64,000 bases of DNA from CAVQBJ01 sp963710725. GTDB lineage: Bacteria > Actinomycetota > Thermoleophilia > Solirubrobacterales > Solirubrobacteraceae. The stretch lies in the NCBI GenBank assembly GCA_963710725.1, contig CAVQBJ010000001.1, positions 496,001-560,000 on the forward strand. The letters are read 5' to 3'. Shown here piece by piece: positions 16,389 to 24,374 of the stretch. Numbering within the stretch: position 1 is the first letter of the stretch; every line of letters starts with the position of its first letter. The notes beneath the pieces are model-generated. The model searched no databases. It was not told the origin of the DNA and saw only the letters and a list, made by a program, of their open reading frames with translations. The position numbers and the translations under genes were made by a program.

Positions 16389-17285
16389 TCAGCTCGCCGG
16401 GCCCGCGAACGAAGCCGACGGAGACGCCGGCGCGGTGCTGAAGGAGAACGTCTGCGTCGCGGTCCGGCCGGTGGGGCCCTGCCAGACGACGCGCCCTCGG
16501 TAGGTGGTGCCCGGCTGCAGGGGCGGGGGCACCATCGCGCCGCCGACCGCCATGTACCCGGGGTATCCGTACGCCGCGACGGCCTTCTCGTCGGCCATCC
16601 GCACGTCGGGCACGGCGGCGCCCGATGCGGTCCGCAGTGACCACGAGACGGCGTGCACCGAGTCGCTCGGGTTGAGCTGCTCGCCGGGGAAGCCAAGGGC
16701 GTAGAGCAGCGGTTGCGGACCGGTGGGCGTTCCCTCGGCGATCCCCACCGCGTTCTGGGGGGCGAAGGGACCCTCGCCCTCGACGATCTCCTGGTCGGGA
16801 ACCGCGCTCGGGCCGGCGTCGGAGACGAACGCGTAGAAGGTCGGGGCGACCGGCTGCGGGACCGGATTGCCGAGGCCCATGCACGCACCCCCGGCGTTGA
16901 CGTCGCCCGCGGCGGTGAACAGAGGGTCGTACATGGAGAACTGGTGCATCGGCGCGTCGTCCCACGGGCTGGTGTCGGTGCCCCACGCGGTCAGCGAGGA
17001 CCAGTCGCGGGCCATCTCGCCCGGCAGCCACGCGCCGGCATCCTCGTTTGGGCACCACGGGCTGGCGAGGGCCTGATTGATGCTGGTGATGGCGGGGATG
17101 CGGTTGGCCACCCGCTGGTCGTTGAGGAAGGCGATGGCCTGACGGCCGTCCACGGAGCTCGCGACGTTCGCGGGCTGCGCCTGAGCGGCGGTCGCGCACA
17201 GCAGCGATGCCGCCACGAACGCGGCAAGGCCGATCGACAGACGGCGCTCGCCGGGGAGGCCGGGCAGCAGACGTGGGCCGCGCAT
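16389..17285 (-). CDS. Secreted CAP-domain protein
   Basis: A 298-residue exported protein. A signal peptide (RLSIGLAAFVAASLLCATAA, cleavage after AQA) precedes a CAP/SCP-like domain with AIAFLNDQRVANRIPAI, typical of the family's first helix, and CPNEDAGAW with MHQFSMYDP further on. Residues about 200-298 form a beta-rich extension (LQPGTTYRGRVVWQGPTGRT) resembling an Fn3-like module. Family members act outside the cell; the canonical catalytic-like His/Glu set is only partly evident. ATG 17285 is chosen because the signal peptide begins right after it. It is divergent from the GNAT gene. Confidence 0.78.
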   Translation of the reverse strand: MRGPRLLPGLPGERRLSIGLAAFVAASLLCATAAQAQPANVASSVDGRQAIAFLNDQRVANRIPAITSINQALASPWCPNEDAGAWLPGEMARDWSSLTAWGTDTSPWDDAPMHQFSMYDPLFTAAGDVNAGGACMGLGNPVPQPVAPTFYAFVSDAGPSAVPDQEIVEGEGPFAPQNAVGIAEGTPTGPQPLLYALGFPGEQLNPSDSVHAVSWSLRTASGAAVPDVRMADEKAVAAYGYPGYMAVGGAMVPPPLQPGTTYRGRVVWQGPTGRTATQTFSFSTAPASPSASFAGPAS

Positions 17286-17417
17286 CCGATGAGAGTCGGC
17301 GCGGAACCGGAACTCTCGGCGGGAATCGACCGCGTCTGGACAGATCGACGGTCGCAAGCCGTCCCCCGAGACGGATTCGGCGGGCCGGTGCCACGTCCGG
17401 CGTGATAGAGAGACGGC

Positions 17418-18122
17418 ATGCCGCCGACCGACGAGGCCCCCCTCGACAACCCGGCCTACGCGGCCCTGACCGGGCCCCACGCGCGGTTTGCGCAGGTGCG
17501 TGGGCGCGCGCGCCGGTATCAGCCCGACGTGGCACCGTTCCTTGCCTTACCCGCGGAGCCCTCGGTGGAGGACTGGCGGGACGCCGCCGCCCTCGTGCCA
17601 CCGGGGACCTACGTCGCCCTTCGCCTCGACGGTGCCGAGCTGCCCGACGGCTGGCAGGCGGTCCGCGCCTTCGACCTCGTGCAGATGACCGGAGAGCGCG
17701 TCACCGGCGCCGATTGCCCGGAGGCGACCGTGCTCGGCGCCGGCGACGTCCCCGAGATGCTCGAGCTCGTCGCCCAGACCGAGCCGGGGCCGTTTCTGAG
17801 CCGGACCGTCGAGCTTGGCCGCTACCTAGGGATCCGCCGCGACGGCGCGCTCATCGCGATGGCCGGCGAGCGCTTTCGTTTCGACGGCTGGACCGAGATC
17901 AGCGCGGTCTGCACCCTGCCGGCCCACCGCGGCCAGGGACTGGCCTCTGGACTCGTCGGCGCCTTGGTCGCCGGCATCCAGCAGCGATCGGAACGCGTGT
18001 TCCTCAACGTGCTGGCCGCCAACACCGGCGCCATCCGGCTCTACGAGCGGCTCGGCTTCGGCGTACGGGGGACCGCGTCGCTCACCGTCGTGACGCGCGA
18101 GCCGGGGCAGGACGCCGGCTGA
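17418..18122 (+). CDS. GNAT-family N-acetyltransferase
   Basis: A 234-residue acetyltransferase with the GNAT fold in its C-terminal half: EISAVCTLPAHRGQGLASGL (motif A, with the acetyl-CoA loop RGQGLA) and NTGAIRLYERLGFGVRG (motif B). The N-terminal 100 residues resemble the FR47-like subgroup. The substrate is unknown. It is followed immediately by a hairpin terminator, so it is probably a single-gene unit. Confidence 0.9.
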   Translation: MPPTDEAPLDNPAYAALTGPHARFAQVRGRARRYQPDVAPFLALPAEPSVEDWRDAAALVPPGTYVALRLDGAELPDGWQAVRAFDLVQMTGERVTGADCPEATVLGAGDVPEMLELVAQTEPGPFLSRTVELGRYLGIRRDGALIAMAGERFRFDGWTEISAVCTLPAHRGQGLASGLVGALVAGIQQRSERVFLNVLAANTGAIRLYERLGFGVRGTASLTVVTREPGQDAG

Positions 18123-18123
18123 T

Positions 18124-18144
18124 AGGCGGGGACCCACCCCGCCT
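18124..18144. terminator. Hairpin terminator after GNAT gene
   Basis: AGGCGGGG (18124-18131) and CCCCGCCT (18137-18144) form 8-bp arms with a 5-base ACCCA loop, 2 bp past the GNAT stop. It probably ends that transcript and may also serve the convergent hydrolase gene. Confidence 0.75.
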
Positions 18145-18236
18145 CCCCGACGGTCGTCATCGCCGGCCACGACAGCGCCGTCAGCTACATCTACCGAGCC
18201 GCTCGCCGGGCTGCGAGCTCGGCTGCGAGGTGGCCG

Positions 18237-19175
18237 CTACGCGGCTCTCAGAACCGGCGGCTGCCCAGCGTCGTTGGTGCCACCTGATTGAGAGGCGGGC
18301 AGCGTGGCCCGCCGTGCATCGGCCTGGCGCTGCGCCCGCTCGCGGCGCGCTCGACCACACGCGGCCTCCACGAACCGAGCGAGGTCCACCGGGCGTTCGC
18401 GTTGGGGGTGGTGGCCCATGTGCTCCCACACCTCCACCTTGGCGCCCGGGAATGCCGATCTGATGCCGTCCATGTGTGAGCGCGGAACGAGACGATCTCC
18501 GTCACCCCACAGGGCCAGCACCGGTCCGTGGTAGCCGACCTCGCGTCGGTGGAAGGCCTGCGCGGAGCGCCCGGACTCGGCGATGGCCTCGATCGCCATC
18601 GCCGCCCCCTGAGCGCACGAGAAGGCATTCCGTCGCAGGTGAGCGAGCAGCTCTCGCTCGGGCAGATGGCCGTTGGTGACCATCGTCGCGTACACGCCCG
18701 CGGCGGTGAGCGGATTCGCCAGCGCGATCGGCAGACCGCGCCGTAGGATCGTGCGCAGGCCGGGAAGCTGCCCGAGCTCGGACGTCACCAGCCGGCCGAA
18801 GCCGACCGGCGCCATCAGCACCAGCGTGGCCACATCGTCGGGGGCGCGCTCGGCCACGGCCGCGGCGACGCCGCCGCCGAAGGAGTGCCCGACGAGCGTG
18901 AAGTCGTGCACGTCGAGCGCGGCGATCGCTTCGACGACGTCGTCGGCGTACGCCGACAGGCGAGCTCGGGCGGGAACATCGGAGGCGCCGAAGCCCGGCA
19001 GGTCAACGGCGTAGCACGGACGGTGAGTGGCCAGCGCCAGCCCGTTCCAGCCCTGAGAGGAGTCCAATAGCCCGTGCAGCAGGACGAGTGGCGCGCCGTG
19101 ACCGTCCCACCGCTCGACGCTGATGCGGCGCCCGTCAGCGAGCGGGACGGCGACGGTCTGGGAGGCACGGTTCAT
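18237..19175 (-). CDS. Alpha/beta-hydrolase
   Basis: A 312-residue alpha/beta-hydrolase fold enzyme. The oxyanion-hole region is PLVLLHGLLDSSQGW, the nucleophile elbow is LVGHSFGGG (Ser), the acid is in LALWGDGDRLVPRSH, and the catalytic His is in WEHMGHHPQRERP. The C-terminal tail is Arg-rich and likely disordered. The substrate is unknown; candidates are esters, lactones or haloalkanes. ATG 19175 (MNRASQ) is preferred over an upstream in-frame GTG because the homologous region begins shortly after it. Confidence 0.9.
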   Translation of the reverse strand: MNRASQTVAVPLADGRRISVERWDGHGAPLVLLHGLLDSSQGWNGLALATHRPCYAVDLPGFGASDVPARARLSAYADDVVEAIAALDVHDFTLVGHSFGGGVAAAVAERAPDDVATLVLMAPVGFGRLVTSELGQLPGLRTILRRGLPIALANPLTAAGVYATMVTNGHLPERELLAHLRRNAFSCAQGAAMAIEAIAESGRSAQAFHRREVGYHGPVLALWGDGDRLVPRSHMDGIRSAFPGAKVEVWEHMGHHPQRERPVDLARFVEAACGRARRERAQRQADARRATLPASQSGGTNDAGQPPVLRAA

Positions 19176-19268
19176 ACACGAGTAATCGCCCACGCACCCG
19201 ACGTTCTTGAGTTCATAACGCTGGCCGTGGCGCCGCCCGCGCGCGTCTGGGCGAGAGACCGCGGACGC

Positions 19269-19796
19269 TCAGCGTCGCCACTTGATCGAGCACCCCACCG
19301 GCCGCGTCTCGGCCTGCGCCACCGGCCGCCCGGCGAGAAGGTCATCGAGGGCGTCGCGCAGCCACGCCGCCCGGAGCGATTCGTCGCCGTGATCGGCGTC
19401 GGGAGCGCCGTGATACGCCAGGCGGCCGTCGCTATCGAGCACGTACACGTCCGGGGTCGTGGCGGCGCCCCAGGCGCGGGCGACCTCCTGCGTCGCGTCA
19501 TACAGGTACGGGGACGCGAACTCCCCGGCGTCGACGCGCGCCTTCATCGCCTCCGGCGAGTCGCGCGGGTGGCGCGCGGCGTCGTTGGGGTTGATCTGCA
19601 ACGTGCGGACACCGCGGGCGAGATAGTCGCGCGCGACGGCCTGCAGGCGTTCGTGCCAGGCCAGCGCGTACGGACAGTGGTTACAGGTGAACACGACCAC
19701 GGTTGCGGCGGCGTCGCCGGAGCGCAGCGAGATCGGGGTGCCGTCCGTGTCGGGCAGCGTGAACGGGGGAGCCGGCGTTTGCACGGCGAGTGACAT
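19269..19796 (-). CDS. Thioredoxin-like/AhpC-TSA-family protein
   Basis: A 175-residue redoxin. The fold opens with APPFTLPDTDGTPISLRSGD and the active site is VVVFTCNHCPYALAWHERL, a CNHC motif typical of a widespread thioredoxin-like subgroup. TPDVYVLDSDGRLAYHG supplies the cis-Pro. It probably acts as a thiol-disulfide reductant or peroxidase-like protein in the cytoplasm, since no signal peptide is seen. It is downstream of and almost abutting another thioredoxin-like gene, forming a three-gene minus-strand set (20448-19269). Confidence 0.9.
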   Translation of the reverse strand: MSLAVQTPAPPFTLPDTDGTPISLRSGDAAATVVVFTCNHCPYALAWHERLQAVARDYLARGVRTLQINPNDAARHPRDSPEAMKARVDAGEFASPYLYDATQEVARAWGAATTPDVYVLDSDGRLAYHGAPDADHGDESLRAAWLRDALDDLLAGRPVAQAETRPVGCSIKWRR

Positions 19797-19798
19797 CG

Positions 19799-20146
19799 TC
19801 AGGCCTCCAGGGTGAACGGGGACAGCAGTCGGTGCAGCGCCTCGCGCAGCTCGCCCGGGTCCGGCGTCGGGGAGTAGCGACCGTCGCGCCGGCGATAGAC
19901 GCGGCAGGAGAGGCCGGTCGGCTCTCCGGCGGGCGGCGGCACCGGGTCGACGCCGTCGACCCTGACGGTGGGCGATCCGATGAAGCCGCGCTCGGCCGCC
20001 TGCTCCTCGGTGGTGATCTCCGTCAGCGCGACCTCGAGCTCGGGTCGTCCGAGCTCGGCGAGCGCGGCCCGCAGGTCGGCGAGCGCCTCGGGATAGGAGG
20101 GGCAGCCCTCCCAGTAGAGAAGCTCGACGCTCGACACCCCGGTCAC
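19799..20146 (-). CDS. Small thioredoxin-fold protein
   Basis: A 115-residue protein with one N-terminal cysteine motif, VELLYWEGCPSYPEALADLR, typical of small thioredoxin-like proteins of the DUF2703/mercury-lyase-associated kind, and GFIGSPTVRVDGVDPVPPP with the cis-Pro. A second cysteine (LSCRVYR) lies later. GTG at 20146 is the likely start, 14 bp after the upstream gene's stop; GTG 20137 is the alternative. It ends 2 bp before the redoxin start, so the two are cotranscribed. The redox role is inferred from the fold only. Confidence 0.78.
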   Translation of the reverse strand: MTGVSSVELLYWEGCPSYPEALADLRAALAELGRPELEVALTEITTEEQAAERGFIGSPTVRVDGVDPVPPPAGEPTGLSCRVYRRRDGRYSPTPDPGELREALHRLLSPFTLEA

Positions 20147-20160
20147 GATAGACGCGAGCT

Positions 20161-20448
20161 CTACGAGACCTCCCGCTCGAGCCTCACCTCGCACATGTCC
20201 ACCGAGGCTCGACTGCCGGGCGTCTCGGAGGCGTCCATCGCGGCGAACACCTGCGCGCCGGCCTCCATGTCCTCGGCGCTGGCGAAGTGCTGGAGGACCA
20301 CTGCGGTCTGCTGGGCCTGATCGAACAGGACCTCCAGACCGGTCGAGGAGACGCCTGGAGGTGGTCCCCCCGACTCCTCGATGCGAGCCAGGAGTCCCTC
20401 TATCCGCTCCGGACTGACCCCGGTGAACCTGACGACACGTGTGTACAC
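20161..20448 (-). CDS. Small ABM-like (dimeric alpha/beta barrel) protein
   Basis: A 95-residue protein: MYTRVVRFTGVSPERIEGLL, then TGLEVLFDQAQQTAVVLQHF and SAEDMEAGAQVFAAMD. The strand-helix-strand pattern and the VVLQHFASAEDM segment resemble antibiotic-biosynthesis-monooxygenase-like barrels, most of unknown function. GTG at 20448 is preceded by GAGGAGG at a good distance. It leads the minus-strand set that includes two thioredoxin-like genes. Confidence 0.75.
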   Translation of the reverse strand: MYTRVVRFTGVSPERIEGLLARIEESGGPPPGVSSTGLEVLFDQAQQTAVVLQHFASAEDMEAGAQVFAAMDASETPGSRASVDMCEVRLEREVS

Positions 20449-20487
20449 GACAACAACCTCCTCGGATCGCGCTCGTTGTCCGCGACC

Positions 20488-21267
20488 CTAACGCCCCGAG
20501 GCAGCGTCTGCGCGCCACGCGCCCGTGCCGTAGCGCTCCAGGCCCGCGAACATCTCGCCGCTCTCGAGTGTGGCCATGCCGTGGCGATACTCGACCGCGA
20601 GGGCGTCCGATAGCCCGAGGGGCCACTGCTCATATGAGGAAAGGCGATCGCCGCGCAGCGCCGCCTGGGGCAGCGCGGCGAGCTCACGGGCGAGCTGTGT
20701 CGCTGCGTCAACGGCCTGCCCGCGAGGCACGATGCGATTGGCCAGCCCCATGCGCAGTGCCTCATCGCCACAGACGGGTCGGCCGGTGAGGATGAGGTCG
20801 AGCGCGTTGCTGTGGCCGATCAGTCGCGGCAGGCGCACGGTCCCGCCGTCCATGAGCGGGATGCCCCAGCGGCGGCAGTAGACGCCGAACACGGCGTCCT
20901 CGGCGGCCACGCGCAGGTCGCACCACAGCGCGAGCTCGAGACCGCCCGCGACGGCGTGGTGCTCGATCGCCGCGATGACGGGCTTGCCGAGGAGCATGCG
21001 CGTCGGGCCGACGGGACCGTCGCCATGGGGGGCGAGGCGCGTCACGCGGGCGGGATCCCCGCCCTGCATCGCCTTCAGGTCCGCACCGGCGCAGAACTTC
21101 CCGTTGGCGCCGGTCAGCACGGCGACCGACAGCGACTCGTCCGCGTCGAACCGCGTGAAGGCGGCCACGAGCTCGGCGGCGGTCGGGCGATCGATCGCGT
21201 TGGCGACGTCGGGGCGGTCGATGGTGACGACCACCACCGGGCCGTCGGTGTCGTAGTGGACGCTCAT
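20488..21267 (-). CDS. Enoyl-CoA hydratase/isomerase-family protein
   Basis: A 259-residue crotonase-fold enzyme. The first oxyanion-hole segment is NGKFCAGADLKAMQGG and the second is IEHHAVAGGLELALWCDLRV. The Glu of the second motif fits a hydratase; whether the other acid is present is unclear (GIPLMDGGTVRL carries Asp). It most likely acts in acyl-CoA or CoA-linked aromatic breakdown. Its ATG overlaps the stop of the upstream TetR gene (ATGA), so the two form a self-regulated operon. Confidence 0.92.
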   Translation of the reverse strand: MSVHYDTDGPVVVVTIDRPDVANAIDRPTAAELVAAFTRFDADESLSVAVLTGANGKFCAGADLKAMQGGDPARVTRLAPHGDGPVGPTRMLLGKPVIAAIEHHAVAGGLELALWCDLRVAAEDAVFGVYCRRWGIPLMDGGTVRLPRLIGHSNALDLILTGRPVCGDEALRMGLANRIVPRGQAVDAATQLARELAALPQAALRGDRLSSYEQWPLGLSDALAVEYRHGMATLESGEMFAGLERYGTGAWRADAASGR

Positions 21268-21872
21268 GAGATGTGGACGGCGGCGGCGACCTGGCGCCAG
21301 AGCACCCCGACGATCTCGGGCTCGGGGGGCGGGGGAGTGCGGGTGAGCGCGTGGACCATGACGCGCTGCATCGCTCCGAACATCGCGGCGCCCGCGAGCT
21401 CGGGGTCGACGCCGGCGGCCAGCTCGCCGCGCGCCTGGGCGCGTCGGATGTTCGTGGCCGCCTGACCGACGACGGCGGCGATGCAGCGCTCGTTGGTCTG
21501 GGCGACCTCGGGTTCCCGGGCCAGCGTCCCGTAGAGCACGGGAGCGAACGGGTCGCCGTAGTGGAATCGAACGCCGAGCTCGAGGCGCCGGCGCTCGCGC
21601 GCGGCCCAGTCGCCCTCGTCGTCGAGGTCGACCTCGAGCACCTCGTCGCGCAGCCGCGCGAAGAACTCCTCGATCAGGGCGCTGACGAGGGCGGCCTTCG
21701 AGCTGAAGTAGCGGTAGATGACACTCGGCACGACGCCCGCCGCGCGCGCGACGGCGACGACCTCGAGCTCGCCGCCTGTCCGGATCGCCTCGTCGCGCGC
21801 ACAGCGCAGGAGTCGCTCGCGAGTGCGGTGACCCTTCGGGGACGAGGGAGCAGCAGAGGCGGTGGTGGGCAT
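21264..21872 (-). CDS. TetR-family regulator cotranscribed with enoyl-CoA hydratase
   Basis: A 202-residue TetR regulator. The HTH has HRTRERLLRCARDEAIRTGG and VARAAGVVPSVIYRYFSSKA. The C-terminal domain (VRFHYGDPFAPVLYGTLARE) resembles TetR_C members. ATG at 21872 is used because the region upstream is a non-coding operator. An 18-bp AT-rich palindrome lies 17 bp upstream of the start, so autorepression of this gene and the hydratase is likely. An acyl-CoA may be the effector, an inference from the operon partner. Confidence 0.92.
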   Translation of the reverse strand: MPTTASAAPSSPKGHRTRERLLRCARDEAIRTGGELEVVAVARAAGVVPSVIYRYFSSKAALVSALIEEFFARLRDEVLEVDLDDEGDWAARERRRLELGVRFHYGDPFAPVLYGTLAREPEVAQTNERCIAAVVGQAATNIRRAQARGELAAGVDPELAGAAMFGAMQRVMVHALTRTPPPPEPEIVGVLWRQVAAAVHIS

Positions 21873-21888
21873 CCCATCCCTACAATAC

Positions 21889-21906
21889 AGAAATGAAGTC
21901 ATTTCT
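21889..21906. promoter_or_regulatory. Perfect AT-rich palindrome, probable TetR operator
   Basis: AGAAATGA-AG-TCATTTCT is a perfect 8-bp-arm inverted repeat, unusually AT-rich for this DNA, 17 bp upstream of the TetR start. Its symmetry and place are typical of a TetR dimer site overlapping the gene's own promoter or leader. Confidence 0.75.
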
Positions 21907-21988
21907 TTTCTGGGGCCTGAGATGGCCGCCGCCGGGGGGGTGTACGACGAAGGTATGAACTATTCACACCAACCACAGTCACCCCCCC

Positions 21989-22007
21989 GCCGGCCCCCTC
22001 GGCCGGC
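21989..22007. terminator. Hairpin downstream of membrane-protein gene
   Basis: GCCGGCC (21989-21995) and GGCCGGC (22001-22007) form perfect 7-bp arms around a 5-base loop, 4 bp past the stop of the minus-strand membrane-protein gene. It probably separates that transcript from the TetR-hydratase operon. Confidence 0.6.
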
Positions 22008-22010
22008 CCG

Positions 22011-22727
22011 TCACAGACCGCCCGGCGGCCCCGGCAGCTCGAGCAGCTGGATCAAGGCGAACACGAGGATCACGGCGCCGACCCCGATCAGGCTGTAGCG
22101 CGCGGAGCGCAGCGGGAAGTGGCTGCTGATGCCGACGAGGAACAGGACCGTGGCCAGGAACACCGTGTCGCGCACGTACTTGTCTCCGGTGGCGCCGGCC
22201 GTTGAGCCCGCGGCGAAGGTGGCATCGGCGGTGGCGTCGAGCGCGGTGGCCTGGGCCTCCTGGGGGATCTTGTACTGGGGCATGTAGGAGGGGCCGGGCG
22301 GCGAGTTCGGGTTGTGCGCCGGATCGGTGGCCAGCCAGGCGTAGAACGCGGGACGGTAGCCGGGGCGTAGCCGGCGCACGGCGAGGCGCTCGGCGTTCGC
22401 GTTACCGGCCGTGAAGGCGGTGAACCAGGCGTTGAAGGACACCGAGTCGAGCGTGCGCACCTGGAGCGCCTCGAGGTCGGCGCGGTTGGCCTTCGTGCGG
22501 GCGGCCGAGGCCGTGGCCAGCTTGACCGACGCCTCGGTGCTCCACTTCGCGGCCGCGTAGCCGGAGAAGGCCGCGAGCACCGCCACCAGCGAGAGCAGCA
22601 CCGCCTCGGTGATGGACAGCAGGCGGTCACGGCGGTCGGCCTGCTCGGAGTCGCCCTCGCGCTCCTTGTGCTCGGCGATCTCCTTGCCCACCTCGCTCGC
22701 CGACAGTCCCTCGGGCACCGGTGTCAC
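22011..22727 (-). CDS. Membrane protein of unknown function
   Basis: A 238-residue protein. An acidic/basic N-terminus (VGKEIAEHKEREGDSEQADR) precedes a first transmembrane helix (LLSLVAVLAAFSGYAAAKW). A long soluble region follows, with many Ala/Thr and the segment LRPGYRPAFYAWLATDPAHN. Two C-terminal helices (DTVFLATVLFLVGIS; YSLIGVGAVILVFALIQLL) close the chain. The layout resembles small actinobacterial proteins annotated only as hypothetical. Topology suggests a large domain between membrane segments. No catalytic motif was recognised. It is a single gene, upstream of the TetR unit on the same strand. Confidence 0.75.
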   Translation of the reverse strand: MTPVPEGLSASEVGKEIAEHKEREGDSEQADRRDRLLSITEAVLLSLVAVLAAFSGYAAAKWSTEASVKLATASAARTKANRADLEALQVRTLDSVSFNAWFTAFTAGNANAERLAVRRLRPGYRPAFYAWLATDPAHNPNSPPGPSYMPQYKIPQEAQATALDATADATFAAGSTAGATGDKYVRDTVFLATVLFLVGISSHFPLRSARYSLIGVGAVILVFALIQLLELPGPPGGL

Positions 22728-22772
22728 CCCCGTTGGAGACGAATCCCCGACGAGTCTATTGGCGGGACCCGA

Positions 22773-24374
22773 TCAGTGCCCGTCGATGCTGAACGCGTAG
22801 AACTTCTTGCTCTGCAGCTCCGACGGGTAGCCCGACCCCCAGTACACGGTGCCGTTGACGATCGCCGGACCGGCCCACTGCGAGCCGGGCGGCGCGAAGC
22901 GCCAGAGGATCTTGCCGGTGGCGGCGTCGAGGGCGAACATCTTGTCGCCGAACCATGCGGTGGAGCTCACGTAGACCACGCCGTTGGCCTCGCTCGCGGC
23001 TCCGAGGTCGGCCGAGCCATTCGGGTCGGCCACCTGCCAGAGGATCCGCCCGGTCGCCGGGTCGAGCGCGGACCACGACCCGTAGGTGACGGATTGCCCG
23101 GACGTGAGCTTGTACGGTGCGGCGTACTCGTCGGAGATCGGAACGTAGATGCGCTTGCCGTCGTAGGCGGTGCCCCACATGATGCCGCCCTCCCCGCCGC
23201 CGGCGCCGACGAGCGTGTCCCATACGACGTTCCCGGTCGCGGCGTCGAAGGCCCAGTAGATCCCGCTCTTCTGACCGACGCCGACGAGCGTGCGCCCGCC
23301 GACGTTCAGCAGGTTCGGCCCCGAGCCGCCGAAGTCGTACACGGGTCCCTCGATCGACGGGCACCAGCTCTTGCCCTGGCCGAGCACGCAGGCGAAGTTC
23401 CAGGCGTCCCAACCCTCGACCTTGTGGCCCCAGTTGATCTGCCCGGTCTGCAGGTTCAGCGACAGCACGCTGTCGAAGTAGTCGTCGGGCGCCGTACAGC
23501 TGTCGTCCGACGTGTCGCCGGCCGCCGTCAGCGCCTGGCAGGCGGCCGCCGCGTCGGGGACCGTGTAGTTGTTGCCGGTTCCGACATACACGCTGTTGGT
23601 CGCCGGGTCGATCGCCGGCGTATCCCACACCGCGCCGCCGCTGTAGCCGCATCCGGACGGGGGGTTGCCGGCGGTGCAGGGCGCGTTCGCCGGAACCGTG
23701 TAGGTCTTCCAGAGGATCTGGCCGGTATCGGCCCGCAGTGCGACCACGCTGCCGCGGAAGGTGCAGCACGGATCGAACGGGATCAGCGTGTCGGTCTCCT
23801 CGTTCGATGACACGCCCACGATCACCTCGTTGCCGTACACGACCGGGTTCCCGGTGATGATCGCCGCGGGGTTCGACTCGACCTGGGTGCTCCACACCAG
23901 CCGCCCCGTGTAGCGGTTCACGGCGAACACGTGCGCGCCGCCCTGCTGCGCGAGCACGTGGTTGTCGCCGAGGATGATCTCGTCCCCGGCCACGGCCGGA
24001 CTGGTGCGCGCGATGCCGCCCGAGACGCCGGTGTAGCTCTCGATGTTCGTCTGCCACAGCAGGGACCCGGTGGCGGCGGCGACGGCGTTCACGTATCCGC
24101 CCGAGTCGGGGAAGTACACGGCCCCGCCCTGCACCGTCGGCGTGGCGCTCACGTCGCCGTGCGTCGTGAAGATCCATTTCGGCGCGAGCTGCGCGACGTT
24201 GCCGACGCCGATCTCGAACTCGTCGGGCTGCGTCCGGCTGTTCGCGAGGTCGTGGCCGGCCGACAGCCAATCGGCGCCGAACAGGCCCTGGGCGGGGGCG
24301 ACCGCCGCGCCGAAGGTCGCGAACAGGACGGCGCAGCACGCCGCCACGAACCCGGCTGTCGCGCGACGCCTCAT
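22773..24374 (-). CDS. Secreted PQQ-type beta-propeller protein
   Basis: A 533-residue exported propeller. A signal peptide (RRRATAGFVAACCAVLFATF, APAQ cleavage) is followed by repeated tryptophan-docking blades: GSLLWQTNIESYTGVSGGIA, GRLVWSTQVESNP, GQILWKTYTVP, GNVVWDTLVG, GRILWQVADPN and GKILWRFAPPG. The family includes PQQ-dependent alcohol/polyvinyl-alcohol dehydrogenases. Cysteine pairs (DPCCTF, GCGY, ACVLGQGKSWC) suggest disulfides. No cytochrome CxxCH motif was seen. Its ATG overlaps the cysNC stop (ATGA), so it is translationally coupled to sulfate activation, an odd partner. A substrate cannot be given. Confidence 0.88.
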   Translation of the reverse strand: MRRRATAGFVAACCAVLFATFGAAVAPAQGLFGADWLSAGHDLANSRTQPDEFEIGVGNVAQLAPKWIFTTHGDVSATPTVQGGAVYFPDSGGYVNAVAAATGSLLWQTNIESYTGVSGGIARTSPAVAGDEIILGDNHVLAQQGGAHVFAVNRYTGRLVWSTQVESNPAAIITGNPVVYGNEVIVGVSSNEETDTLIPFDPCCTFRGSVVALRADTGQILWKTYTVPANAPCTAGNPPSGCGYSGGAVWDTPAIDPATNSVYVGTGNNYTVPDAAAACQALTAAGDTSDDSCTAPDDYFDSVLSLNLQTGQINWGHKVEGWDAWNFACVLGQGKSWCPSIEGPVYDFGGSGPNLLNVGGRTLVGVGQKSGIYWAFDAATGNVVWDTLVGAGGGEGGIMWGTAYDGKRIYVPISDEYAAPYKLTSGQSVTYGSWSALDPATGRILWQVADPNGSADLGAASEANGVVYVSSTAWFGDKMFALDAATGKILWRFAPPGSQWAGPAIVNGTVYWGSGYPSELQSKKFYAFSIDGH

